DNA from: an uncultured Collinsella sp.
Lineage (GTDB): Bacteria; Actinomycetota; Coriobacteriia; Coriobacteriales; Coriobacteriaceae
Length of the DNA: 27,897 nucleotides
NCBI GenBank assembly: GCA_902475785.1
Contig: CABSAN010000028.1
Location: 1-27,897, forward strand
Direction of reading: 5' to 3'
The notes under the pieces are model-generated. The model saw only the letters and a program-made list of their open reading frames with translations. It was not told the origin of the DNA and did no database searches. Each line of letters starts with the position of its first letter. Position 1 is the stretch's first letter. This document shows, piece by piece, positions 8,861 to 15,912 of this stretch. Both the position numbers and the translations under genes were made by a program.

Positions 8861-8975
8861 GGTACGCGCGTCTGCGACTACTTATGTGGTGGAACCAGCC
8901 TAGCACGAAACGCATGCGCTTCGTAAGCGTTGAGTTTATGAAGATGCAGGGCACCGATAATCCCCCGACCCCATA

Positions 8976-9042
8976 AGTTGCGGTGGAATACGGACTGTTT
9001 TGACCCTTTAAGCAGCAATTCAGTCCCTATTTCACCGCAACT
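8976..9042. repeat. Long imperfect inverted repeat, 22-bp arms
   Basis: Arms 8976-8997 and 9021-9042 match at 20 of 22 positions as reverse complements, around a 23-base spacer. The right arm, read on the minus strand, contains GGGACTG. It lies directly next to the stem-loop at 9046-9078. The 313 bases between the exporter gene and the DUF2798-like gene hold this repeat, that stem-loop and the terminator at 8810-8860, and I see no gene there. Confidence 0.75.
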
Positions 9043-9045
9043 CAT

Positions 9046-9078
9046 TTGGTGCAAAGTAACCTGTCCCCCTTGCACCAA
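9046..9078 (-). repeat. Stem-loop with GGGACAGGTT loop abutting the exporter stop codon
   Basis: TTGGTGCAA and TTGCACCAA form a perfect 9-bp stem around a 15-base loop. On the minus strand the stem starts at the base after the TAA stop of the exporter gene, and the loop contains GGGGACAGGTT. The element at 16665-16697 shares the GGGACAGGTT loop but has a different stem. Confidence 0.75.
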
Positions 9079-10647
9079 TTAGCTGGTATGGCGCCAGCGA
9101 GGGTCGGTGAGGGTTCTCGCCACGCCCAAGCCAACGGGCAGAAACGCCACGATGAGCACTGCGCGCACAAACCAGCCGAGCATGTTGACCGTGTCGAAGG
9201 TGCACATGTAATACATAGAGCGATAGAGATACAGACCGGGCACCATAATGACAATCGAAGGCACCGTGAGGGCGATGCGCGGGTAGGTGAGCTTGACTTC
9301 GGCCAAGCTTGCCAGCAGACCCGATACCAGCGCGCCGATAAACGCTGCTGCCTCGGGAGGCATTCCCGTGCTGAGGCTCAGGAAGGGAATCATCGTCGGC
9401 GCATCGACAAGGGTCAGACGCAGGGTATTGGACACGGCGCCGATCAACCCAGCTGCCGCGGCCATCTTTACCGGGCTGTTGAACATCACCGAGAAGCCGA
9501 ATACGCCAACGAAGCTCATCACCACGCGCAGGAGCGTAAGGGCAAGCGGCGAAAGGCCCAGTGGGGCAAAGTCGTCCGGCGCCAGGCCAACACACTCGGC
9601 AACCATCCAACCTACGAGGGTCGCCATCACAATAATCGATACGGCATATGAAAGGCGCTCGATACCGCTTCGCATGTCGAGCTTAGCGATGTCGAGGCCT
9701 GCCGTAATGAGTGGAAAGCCGGGAATCACAAAGAGCATGGCGCCGATATAGCCTTCTTGGTGCGACATTGCCCCCGGTATGACCTGGCCAAGGCCGAGCA
9801 ATGCCAGCAGATACGAAACGCAAGCGAGCGCAACGCCGGTCGTCAGCGCGCTGAACTGACCAAGGCCTTGCTTGAGAATATGGGAGCGGGCAAAGTTGCC
9901 GACACCCGCGCCCACGAACGCGCAGGCCATCTCGATAGGGCCGCCGCCGAGCAAAAAAACGAAGGCGCCACAGGCGCAGGCCGCCGCAAGGCCCTGTTGC
10001 CAAGGCGCGTAATCAGGTTTTGAACTCTCAACGGTCTTGAGCATCTCGTGATACTCGTGCACCGTGAAGCGACGACCATAGGTCTCGATTTCCTTGAGGA
10101 AACTCTCCATCATCCAAATGCGATGGGTATTGACGCCCGTTGTGGGCAAGCTGACGACCTCATTAAAGCAGTGACCATCTTCGATGCAGGTGCACTCAAA
10201 CGACAGAAGACTTAAGTCAACGTGGATGGTGACACCGAGTACGGCGGCAACACGATTCATGGTATCGCGCACGCGCCAGGCACCCGTTCCGCTTGCCAGC
10301 ATAAGCATGCCGGTGCGGCAGATGATGGATGATTTATCGGTGAGCGGCGCATCGACGGCAAGTTCATCGCCTGCCGTCACGATCTGGTGCCAGTCAGTTT
10401 TCATATGGAGCGCGCCGGCACGAACGCCGTGGTGCATGGGGGCTCTCGAAAGCAGCGAGTTAAGGCGCGAAGGCTGTGAGGGCTCCGCCGATTCGCCCTC
10501 GTCCTCGTCGGGCTCTTCATCGACCAGATCAAAGGAATCAAGCGGCGCTGGCTCGCGACGGTCGATCAGCTCCTCGTCCTCATCATCAAAGTAATTGAAC
10601 TGATCGAGCATGTCCTCTTCGATTGAACGCTCGCTCGCGTCGTCCAT
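9079..10647 (-). CDS. Threonine/serine exporter (ThrE) family protein, two-domain form
   Basis: 522 aa, ATG at 10647 after GGAAGGGAG. Residues 1-55 are a very acidic, probably disordered cytoplasmic head (24 Asp/Glu in the first 50). A soluble segment (~80-210) with a cysteine-rich ECTCIEDGHC patch follows, as in the DUF1212/ThrE N-terminal domain. The first membrane bundle spans about 215-350 and a second, ThrE_2/DUF3815-like bundle about 365-510, including the conserved VPGLYLYR segment near 469-476; roughly ten membrane helices in total. The Corynebacterium ThrE prototype exports threonine and serine by proton antiport; the substrate here is inferred from family only. Single gene, separated from lysS by a terminator. 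A GGGAC-loop stem-loop starts right after its stop. Confidence 0.88.
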   Translation of the reverse strand: MDDASERSIEEDMLDQFNYFDDEDEELIDRREPAPLDSFDLVDEEPDEDEGESAEPSQPSRLNSLLSRAPMHHGVRAGALHMKTDWHQIVTAGDELAVDAPLTDKSSIICRTGMLMLASGTGAWRVRDTMNRVAAVLGVTIHVDLSLLSFECTCIEDGHCFNEVVSLPTTGVNTHRIWMMESFLKEIETYGRRFTVHEYHEMLKTVESSKPDYAPWQQGLAAACACGAFVFLLGGGPIEMACAFVGAGVGNFARSHILKQGLGQFSALTTGVALACVSYLLALLGLGQVIPGAMSHQEGYIGAMLFVIPGFPLITAGLDIAKLDMRSGIERLSYAVSIIVMATLVGWMVAECVGLAPDDFAPLGLSPLALTLLRVVMSFVGVFGFSVMFNSPVKMAAAAGLIGAVSNTLRLTLVDAPTMIPFLSLSTGMPPEAAAFIGALVSGLLASLAEVKLTYPRIALTVPSIVIMVPGLYLYRSMYYMCTFDTVNMLGWFVRAVLIVAFLPVGLGVARTLTDPRWRHTS

Positions 10648-10774
10648 ATAGACGCTCCCTTCCTACCGACTAACCCCCATCCTAGGCAGCAACGGCTAAA
10701 GGAAACATAAAAGAGACGGCTGTCATGCATGGAAGGCGCAAACCTCCAATGCGTCGGTAGACCCCCAACGACTA

Positions 10775-10819
10775 GGACTGTCCCCAAGTGCCGGCACAAG
10801 AGGAACGTCCCTAAGTGCC
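10775..10819. repeat. Two direct copies of an 18-mer around a GTGCCGGCAC palindrome
   Basis: Positions 10775-10792 and 10802-10819 match at 15 of 18 bases (minus-strand consensus GGCACTTRGGGACNNTCC). GTGCCGGCAC at 10788-10797 is a perfect palindrome between and overlapping them. TGCCAACT at 10817-10824 is also mirrored by AGTTGGCA at 10876-10883. The 353 bases between lysS and the exporter gene contain this repeat cluster and the lysS terminator, and no convincing gene. The GGGAC core links it to the other stem-loops in the window. Confidence 0.6.
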
Positions 10820-10886
10820 AACTAGGGCAACGCCGCAGGTAGAGGAGAGACAGCGAGCGCCGCCCAGGGCGAACAAGTTGGCATGA

Positions 10887-10927
10887 AAAAGGCAAGGCAT
10901 AGACCTTCTGGTCATGCCTTGCCTTTT
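10887..10927. terminator. Intrinsic terminator downstream of lysS (symmetrical)
   Basis: AAAAGGCAAGGCAT pairs with ATGCCTTGCCTTTT, followed inward by GACC/GGTC and a TTCT loop, with one bulged A at 10901. It has A and T runs on both sides, so it would work in either direction. It lies 74 bases after the lysS stop on the minus strand. Confidence 0.9.
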
Positions 10928-11000
10928 GAATGACAAATTGTCGCCCTGGGAGGCGCGCAGCGTCGAGCGGTTACGGCGTTTGGTAAAACGCCGTAACCCC

Positions 11001-12965
11001 CTAGTACATCTTTGCGCCGGCGGGGATGGAAGCGTCGAGCTGGATCAGGTTGAGACGCTCCTCGCCCTCCTCCTCGTGGATGGCACTGATGAGCATGCCG
11101 CAGCTGGGAATGCCCATCATCTTGCGCGGAGGCAGGTTGGTGATGGCGAGCAAGGTCTTGCCAACCAGGTCCTCGGGCTCGTAATAAGCGTGAATACCGG
11201 AGAGGATGGTGCGGTCGGTGCCGGTGCCGTCGTCGAGCGTAAAGTTCAGCAGCTTCTTGGACTTCTTGACGGCCTCGCATGCCTTGACCTTCACAGCGCG
11301 GAAATCGCTCTTGGAGAAGGTATCAAAGTCGACGAACTCCTCAAACAGCGGCTCAACGGCGATCTTGGAGTAATCGAGCGTGGGCTTAAGCGACTTAACG
11401 AATGGGCTCGCGGCGTTGCCGGCCTCTGCAGCCTTGGCGGCAGCGGCACCGGACTGGAAACCCTTCTCGGGCTTCATGTGCGGGAACAGCAGGACGTCGC
11501 GGATAGAAGCCTGGTTAGTAAGCAGCATGACCACGCGGTCGATACCAATGCCAATGCCGCCCGCGGGAGGCATACCGTACTCGAGGGCGCGCACGTAGTC
11601 CTCGTCATACTCCATAGCCTCATCGTCGCCGCCGGCCTTCTCGGCCATCTGGGCAGCAAAGCGCTCTGCCTGGTCGACCGGGTCGTTGAGCTCGGAGAAT
11701 GCGTTGGCGTACTCGTGGCCGGCGATGACCAGCTCAAAGCGGTGAGTCAAACGCGGGTCGTCCTCAAAACGCTTAGCGAGCGGGCTGACCTCGATGGGGT
11801 AATCGCACACGAAGGTCGGGTTGACGATGGTGTCCTCGCCCAGCTCATCGTAAATCTCGGCGATGATCTTGCCGGCAGTCCACTCGGGCTTGATCTCCAG
11901 GCCCTTCTCGCGCGCGGCGGCAGCAAGCTCCTCGACCGGCGTGTCGATGGTGACCTGCTTGCCGAGCACGTCGGAGACGATGTCGGTCATGGGACGGCTG
12001 GCCCACTCACCAGAAAGGTCGATGGTCTGGCCCTGGTACTCGATGACCTCGGGGTTGCCGATGGCCTTGTTAGCCGCCTTAATGACACCCTGGGCGAGCG
12101 CCTTCATGCCCTCGAGGTCTGAGAAGGCACGGTAGGCCTCCATCGTGGTGAACTCGGGGTTGTGGGTAAGGTCCATGCCCTCGTTACGGAAGATGCGGCC
12201 GATCTCGAACACGCGCTCAAAACCACCGACGATGCAGCGCTTGAGATGGAGCTCGGTGGCAATACGCAGGTAGCACTCCTGATCGAGCGCGTTGAAGTGG
12301 GTAATGAACGGCTTGGCGGTAGCGCCGCCCTGGATGGTCTGCAGGATGGGGGTCTCGACCTCCATGTAACCGTCGGACTCCATAAAGCGACGGAAGGTAG
12401 AGAGAATCTGCGAACGCTTACGGAAGGTCTCGCGAACGTCGTCGTTGGCGATCAGGTCGACATAGCGCTGGCGATAGCGGGTCTCCTTGTCGGAAAGACC
12501 GTGGAACTTCTCGGGCAGCGGACGAACGGCCTTGGAAAGCAGGGTCGCGCTCTTAGGGGCAACGGAAAGCTGGCCGCGCTGGGTGCGCACGACCACGCCG
12601 GTCACGCCCAGGATGTCGCCCAGGTCGAGGGCCTTGAGCGTATTCCAGGCAGCCTCGTCCATGTCGTTGATGCGGCAGAACAGTTGAATCTCGGCAGTCG
12701 CATCGCGCACGACGATGAACATGATCTTGCCCTGACCGCGCTTGGCGACCACACGGCCGGCAATCTTCACGACATCCTCGGTGTCCTCACCATCGGCAAG
12801 ATCGGCGTACTTAGTCTCGATATCGGCGACGTAGTCCTCAAGCTCAGAGTGCTCGGGATAGGGGTTCTGGCCCGCCTCGAACAGGGCGGCGCGCTTGGCC
12901 AGGCGGGTGGCGCGCTCGTCGTTGAGCGTCGATGCCTGATCGGCGGCGTTCTGGTTCTCTGCCAT
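11001..12965 (-). CDS. lysS: Lysyl-tRNA synthetase, class II, with C-terminal tRNA-binding OB-fold domain
   Basis: Charges tRNA-Lys with lysine using ATP. 654 aa from ATG at 12965, GGAG nine bases upstream; bacterial LysRS is normally ~500 aa. An N-terminal anticodon-binding OB fold covers ~60-165. The class II core follows, with motif 2 in FEIGRIFRNEGMDLTHNPEF and motif 3 in GGIGIGIDRVVMLL, ending near residue 500. A linker rich in Ala and Glu leads to an extra domain from ~541 to the end (FSKSDFRAVKVKAC ... KSKKLLNF ... LPPRKMMGIPSCGMLISA), the Trbp111/MetRS-beta type tRNA-binding fold that usually ends methionyl-tRNA synthetase. The first of the pair greA-lysS, with a hairpin in the 79-base gap. 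Functional LysRS is near certain; the role of the extra domain (tighter tRNA binding) is inferred. Confidence 0.96.
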   Translation of the reverse strand: MAENQNAADQASTLNDERATRLAKRAALFEAGQNPYPEHSELEDYVADIETKYADLADGEDTEDVVKIAGRVVAKRGQGKIMFIVVRDATAEIQLFCRINDMDEAAWNTLKALDLGDILGVTGVVVRTQRGQLSVAPKSATLLSKAVRPLPEKFHGLSDKETRYRQRYVDLIANDDVRETFRKRSQILSTFRRFMESDGYMEVETPILQTIQGGATAKPFITHFNALDQECYLRIATELHLKRCIVGGFERVFEIGRIFRNEGMDLTHNPEFTTMEAYRAFSDLEGMKALAQGVIKAANKAIGNPEVIEYQGQTIDLSGEWASRPMTDIVSDVLGKQVTIDTPVEELAAAAREKGLEIKPEWTAGKIIAEIYDELGEDTIVNPTFVCDYPIEVSPLAKRFEDDPRLTHRFELVIAGHEYANAFSELNDPVDQAERFAAQMAEKAGGDDEAMEYDEDYVRALEYGMPPAGGIGIGIDRVVMLLTNQASIRDVLLFPHMKPEKGFQSGAAAAKAAEAGNAASPFVKSLKPTLDYSKIAVEPLFEEFVDFDTFSKSDFRAVKVKACEAVKKSKKLLNFTLDDGTGTDRTILSGIHAYYEPEDLVGKTLLAITNLPPRKMMGIPSCGMLISAIHEEEGEERLNLIQLDASIPAGAKMY

Positions 12966-12983
12966 AAGTTAGCTCCTCAAACT

Positions 12984-13016
12984 AAAACGCTCCCCAGGAT
13001 TCGGTCCCAGGGAGCG
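12984..13016 (-). terminator. Stem-loop with T-run between greA and lysS
   Basis: CGCTCCC (12988-12994) pairs with GGGAGCG (13010-13016), with two further G-C pairs inside a mismatch; on the minus strand it is followed by TTTT. It lies directly in front of the lysS ribosome-binding site, so it may terminate most greA transcripts or act as an attenuator for lysS. Confidence 0.7.
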
Positions 13017-13044
13017 AAAACATACCTTTACGCGGGACCGTGGT

Positions 13045-13515
13045 CTAGCGTGCGATCTTGGCGATGGTGTAGACGCGAGTCTTGCCGGAAGGCGTAACGA
13101 CCTCGACGGAATCACCCTCGCCGTGACCGATGATGGCGTGACCGACCGGAGACTCGTTGGAGATCTTGTGCTCGAGCGAGTTGGTCTCGGTGGTACCGAC
13201 GAGCGTGACTTCCATGACCTCGCCGTTGGGATCAATCAGCGAAACAGTGGAACCGATGGAGACGGTCAGATCGCCCGTGGTGGCAGCAACCTGAGCGTTG
13301 GCGAGAATGGCCTGGATCTCGGCGATACGAGCAGCATTCTGGGCCTGCTTGTCCTTGGCGGCATCGTACTCGGAGTTCTCCGAAAGGTCGCCGAACGCGC
13401 GGGCTTCCTTGATGTCCTCGACGATCTCCTTGGCGTAATCGCCCTCACGCCAGGCGAGCTCCTCGACGAGCTTCTGGCGGCCCTCAGCGGTCAGTACGAT
13501 CTGGCTTGCGTCCAT
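13045..13515 (-). CDS. greA: Transcription elongation factor GreA
   Basis: Rescues backtracked RNA polymerase by stimulating cleavage of the transcript 3' end. 156 aa, the usual length. ATG at 13515 with GGGGAG eight bases upstream. Residues 1-75 form the antiparallel coiled coil whose tip carries the acidic FGDLSENSEYDAA motif; 80-156 form the FKBP-like domain with the conserved SPVGHAIIGHGEGD stretch. First gene of greA-lysS, a common pairing in Gram-positive bacteria. A TTGACA hexamer lies upstream on the minus strand but without a convincing -10 at normal spacing, so I do not call a promoter. Confidence 0.96.
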   Translation of the reverse strand: MDASQIVLTAEGRQKLVEELAWREGDYAKEIVEDIKEARAFGDLSENSEYDAAKDKQAQNAARIAEIQAILANAQVAATTGDLTVSIGSTVSLIDPNGEVMEVTLVGTTETNSLEHKISNESPVGHAIIGHGEGDSVEVVTPSGKTRVYTIAKIAR

Positions 13516-13563
13516 ACGGATATCTCCCCAACTCTGATCAAACGATCAACTGTCAACAAAACG

Positions 13564-13596
13564 AAAAAGACCGGCTAGCCTGCGGGCAAGCCGGTC
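13564..13596 (-). terminator. Intrinsic terminator downstream of tatA
   Basis: GACCGGCT (13569-13576) pairs with AGCCGGTC (13589-13596), with GCC/GGC inside one mismatch and a TGCG loop; TTTTT follows on the minus strand. It separates tatA from greA. Confidence 0.9.
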
Positions 13597-13621
13597 AGGT
13601 GCTCACCCCAAAGGGATGGGA

Positions 13622-13897
13622 CTACTCTGCGTCCGCGTCGCTGTCCTCTGCCTGCTTCTTCTTGGCAGCAGCGAGCTTGGCCTCGAGCTCAGCGATCTCC
13701 TTGTCCTCCTCGGACTGCTCGACCACGACCTCCTCGGCCTGCTTGGTCTCGGCCTTATCGTCGCCCTCCATACCCTCGCGGATATTCTTGACGGTAGAGC
13801 CGAGGGACTTGCCGAGCTTCGGCAGGTTCTTGGGCCCGAAGATAATCAGGACAACGACGAGAATAATGATGAGCTCAGGAGCCCTCAGTCCAAACAT
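13622..13897 (-). CDS. tatA: Sec-independent protein translocase subunit TatA (TatA/B family)
   Basis: Pore-forming subunit of the twin-arginine pathway that exports folded proteins. 91 aa from ATG at 13897, with GGAGG five bases upstream; a longer open frame runs back through the tRNA-Pro gene and is spurious. Residues 8-20 are the single membrane helix, followed by the FGPKNLPKLGK hinge and an amphipathic helix to ~43, then a Lys/Glu/Ala-rich cytoplasmic tail that ends in DSDADAE. The short length and the FGPKNLP hinge favour TatA over TatB. No tatC is in the window. A single-gene unit between two terminators. Confidence 0.92.
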   Translation of the reverse strand: MFGLRAPELIIILVVVLIIFGPKNLPKLGKSLGSTVKNIREGMEGDDKAETKQAEEVVVEQSEEDKEIAELEAKLAAAKKKQAEDSDADAE

Positions 13898-13936
13898 GTA
13901 GACCTCCACAATACAGCGAGACAAGCTCGAATGAGT

Positions 13937-13957
13937 ATACCGCGGGTATCGCGGTAT
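13937..13957. repeat. Inverted repeat in the tatA upstream region
   Basis: ATACCGCG (13937-13944) and CGCGGTAT (13950-13957) are exact reverse complements around GGTAT. It lies 40 bases upstream of the tatA start and 13 bases from the tRNA-Pro terminator. It could be an operator or a leader hairpin for tatA. Confidence 0.5.
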
Positions 13958-13970
13958 CACAACACTAGCT

Positions 13971-13999
13971 AAAAAAAGGGACCGCAAGAAGCGGTCCCT
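13971..13999 (-). terminator. Intrinsic terminator of tRNA-Pro
   Basis: AGGGACCGC (13977-13985) pairs perfectly with GCGGTCCCT (13991-13999), AAGAA loop, followed on the minus strand by a run of seven T. It starts 11 bases past the tRNA 3' end. Confidence 0.93.
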
Positions 14000-14009
14000 C
14001 CTCATGCTC

Positions 14010-14086
14010 TGGTCGGGTTGACTGGATTTGAACCAGCGACCCCTGCGTCCCGAACGCAGTGCTCTACCAAACTGAGCCACAACCCG
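14010..14086 (-). tRNA. tRNA-Pro, anticodon CGG
   Basis: 77 bases with encoded CCA (14012-14010). Acceptor CGGGTTG pairs with CAACCCG; D-stem GCTC/GAGC; anticodon stem CTGCG/CGCAG around TTCGGGA, giving anticodon CGG for codon CCG; T-stem GCTGG/CCAGT around TTCAAAT. It is 49 bases after the ispE stop, followed by a strong terminator. A TATAGT hexamer at 14100-14095, nine bases before the tRNA, may give it its own promoter. Confidence 0.97.
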
Positions 14087-14135
14087 TTAGCTCGACTATA
14101 GTAACAAAGATTTTCGCCGCGTGCTAGAGAAATTT

Positions 14136-15032
14136 TTATTTCTTTGGCGCGTCGATTTGAACCGTGTTGGGAATAAGCTCAGTCGCGCAGGCCCACCAGC
14201 CACTTTGCTGGGCAGCATCGGCAAGCCCTTCGGCCGTGGCAGTGGTGTCGCAAATGGCAAACGAGCAGGCACCCGATCCGCACACATCTACAGCAACGAT
14301 TCCGTCCTGTTTACGCAGCCAGTCGAGGACCGTTTGAATCTGCGACTCCATCTGTGCGGAAATGACACCAAGGTTGTTATGGATGAGTGCATATGCCGTC
14401 TCGGCATCACCAGCACGCAAGGCAGAAGCTATCGCGCCGGGCTTGTCCGCAGGCACCGGGGCCTCGTCAAAACGTCGATAGGCTTCAATTGTCGAAACGC
14501 TTGCCTCGCGCGGCTTGACCAGCACGACGGGCTTCGCGGGCAGCGCGGGGTACTCAGTTGCCAGCACGTCTCCCCCACCTACGTAAAACGCAGGGCTCGC
14601 GTGCAAAAAGAACGGGACGTCGGCACCAATGCCCCGCGCAATGTCATCGAGCGCGGGGTCGGTGTGATCAATGCCCCAGAGCTCCGCCAAGGCGACAATG
14701 ACCGCGGCCGCATCCGTCGAGGGGCCGCCCAAGCCGGCGCACAATGGGATGCGCTTCTCAATCGTCACGCAGATGTTTGCCTCGCGACCATAATGCTCGG
14801 CCATAGCAACCGCAGCCCGATACGCCGTATTCTTTTGCATGGGAAAATCTGATGCTGGAACCGTCTGAACGGTCAGCACCTGCGCCGGCGTGACCGTCAC
14901 GGTATCGGAAAGACCGACGGCCGCCATCAGGGAATCGACCCTGTGGTAGCCGCGGTCATCGCGCTCGGTATGAACCCCCAGGTAGAGGTTAATCTTTGCC
15001 GGCGCGGAAAGAGTCAGGGACCGATCGGTCAC
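14136..15032 (-). CDS. ispE: 4-diphosphocytidyl-2-C-methyl-D-erythritol kinase
   Basis: ATP-dependent kinase of the MEP isoprenoid pathway, phosphorylating CDP-methylerythritol. 298 aa, typical length. Starts at GTG 15032, two bases after the veg stop, with GAGGAG inside the end of veg, which indicates translational coupling. N-terminal APAKINLYLGV (10-20) is the substrate-side signature; the GHMP ATP loop is PLCAGLGGPSTDAAA (96-110), a slight variant of the usual GLGGGSSDAA. A second GHMP domain fills the rest. Its presence says this organism makes isoprenoids by the MEP route. Followed by tRNA-Pro. Confidence 0.95.
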   Translation of the reverse strand: MTDRSLTLSAPAKINLYLGVHTERDDRGYHRVDSLMAAVGLSDTVTVTPAQVLTVQTVPASDFPMQKNTAYRAAVAMAEHYGREANICVTIEKRIPLCAGLGGPSTDAAAVIVALAELWGIDHTDPALDDIARGIGADVPFFLHASPAFYVGGGDVLATEYPALPAKPVVLVKPREASVSTIEAYRRFDEAPVPADKPGAIASALRAGDAETAYALIHNNLGVISAQMESQIQTVLDWLRKQDGIVAVDVCGSGACSFAICDTTATAEGLADAAQQSGWWACATELIPNTVQIDAPKK

Positions 15033-15034
15033 CG

Positions 15035-15331
15035 TTAATGCTCCTCGAGCTGATTGCCGAGCGGGGTAAAGATGTGCTCGCCGCTCTCGGGGTCGAACAG
15101 CTCGACCTGACCGGTGAGCACATCGATATACTGGTAGGACTGACGCGACTTGCGGCCACGACGCTCGTCAACCTCGACAATGAAGACGGCCGGGTGGACG
15201 CTCTTGATGGTGCCCATGCGCTCGACGACGCGGGTACGGCCCATGTTGGCCTTCACCTTGACGCGATCGCCCACCATATCGGTCAGCTTCTCGTGGATGT
15301 CGTCGACGTGATTGACTTCCATCTCTTCCAT
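15035..15331 (-). CDS. veg: Veg protein
   Basis: Small conserved Gram-positive protein; in Bacillus subtilis Veg has been linked to biofilm gene expression. 98 aa from ATG 15331, chosen because GGAGG lies eight bases upstream; a further ATG at 15322 is possible, and an in-frame start at 15355 lacks a site. Residues ~7-80 contain the family pattern: VDDIHEKLTDMVGDRVKVKANMGR, split by the usual KAN-GR turn, then VFIVEVDE and SYQYIDVLTGQVEL. The C-terminal ~18 residues (FDPESGEHIFTPLG ...) extend beyond the Bacillus protein. veg-ispE adjacency is also known in Bacillus, which supports the call. A good promoter precedes it. Confidence 0.9.
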   Translation of the reverse strand: MEEMEVNHVDDIHEKLTDMVGDRVKVKANMGRTRVVERMGTIKSVHPAVFIVEVDERRGRKSRQSYQYIDVLTGQVELFDPESGEHIFTPLGNQLEEH

Positions 15332-15398
15332 GAACAGGGCCTCCAGAAGGTGCAATTCAAAAAGGGGATAATACCCCTAAGATAGACAAAACTCATAT

Positions 15399-15428
15399 AC
15401 TATAGCACCCTGTTGTGGCCATACGCAA
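15399..15428 (-). promoter_or_regulatory. Promoter of veg-ispE
   Basis: On the minus strand TTGCGT (15428-15423), an 18-base spacer and TATAGT (15404-15399) lie ~68 bases before the veg start. The predicted leader contains a small AGGGG/CCCCT hairpin followed by TTTTT (15378-15359), which may slow or attenuate transcription. Confidence 0.65.
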
Positions 15429-15464
15429 GTAGCTAAAAAAGCCCCGTCCCAAAATTGGCTACTT
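15427..15464 (-). repeat. Stem-loop with GGGACGGGG loop overlapping the dtd stop codon
   Basis: AAGTAGC (15427-15433) pairs with GCTACTT (15458-15464). Read on the minus strand, the stem begins with the last two bases of the dtd TAA stop, and the loop holds TTTTGGGACGGGG followed by six T. It may be the terminator for the murE-to-dtd run. Its far end reaches the -35 of the veg promoter. Confidence 0.65.
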
Positions 15465-15909
15465 ACAGACTATCGGTGTCCAAGACGATGGTGAATGGGC
15501 CGTCGTTGACCAGGTCGACCTTCATGTCGGCGCCAAAGATACCGTGCGCCACATGTTCGACATCTTGACGAACGAGCGTCAGGAAGTACTCGTAGAGCTC
15601 GTTGGCAACATCGGGTGCGCCGGCATCCGTAAACGACGGACGGCGACCGTGGCGGCAGTCAGCGAACAGCGTGAACTGAGACACCACGAGCACCTCGCCG
15701 TCGACATCGGCAAGCGCCAAGTTGGTCTTGCCGTTCTCGTCCTCGTTGATACGCAGCCCGCGGAGCTTGCCCCACAGCTTGTCGGCCTCGGCACGCGTAT
15801 CGCCATGGCCCACACCCAGCAGCACCAGGTAGCCGCGTCCAATGCGGCCCACGCACTCGCCGTCGACCGTCACGCCGGCGTTGAGCACGCGCTGCACCAC
15901 CGCACGCAT
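15463..15909 (-). CDS. dtd: D-aminoacyl-tRNA deacylase
   Basis: Hydrolyses D-aminoacyl-tRNAs so that D-amino acids do not enter proteins. 148 aa, standard length, ATG at 15909, three bases after the rdgB stop, so tightly co-transcribed. Diagnostic motifs are MRAVVQRVLNAGVTVDGE at the N-terminus, SQFTLFAD (the catalytic SQFTL) near 76-83, and NDGPFT near 136-141, the Gly-cisPro motif that reads NDGPVT in many homologues. Its association with murI upstream makes sense, as D-amino acids are made for the wall. Confidence 0.95.
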   Translation of the reverse strand: MRAVVQRVLNAGVTVDGECVGRIGRGYLVLLGVGHGDTRAEADKLWGKLRGLRINEDENGKTNLALADVDGEVLVVSQFTLFADCRHGRRPSFTDAGAPDVANELYEYFLTLVRQDVEHVAHGIFGADMKVDLVNDGPFTIVLDTDSL

Positions 15910-15912
15910 GGC

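Noticed and set aside
8780..8880. T-box-like TGGTACCGCG-type string near the strong hairpin
   Set aside because: Fragments such as GTACCGCG occur but on the plus strand, which has no downstream gene, and the required specifier and stem I elements are not visible.
13622..14080. Long form of TatA (152 aa) starting inside tRNA-Pro
   Set aside because: The first ~60 residues would be encoded by tRNA and terminator. The start at 13897 has GGAGG and the expected TatA N-terminus.
14128..14143. AGAAAT-TTTT-ATTTCT hairpin over the ispE stop
   Set aside because: Only A-T pairs and six base pairs; likely unstable and expected by chance in an AT-rich patch. It lacks the GGGAC loop of the stop-codon elements.
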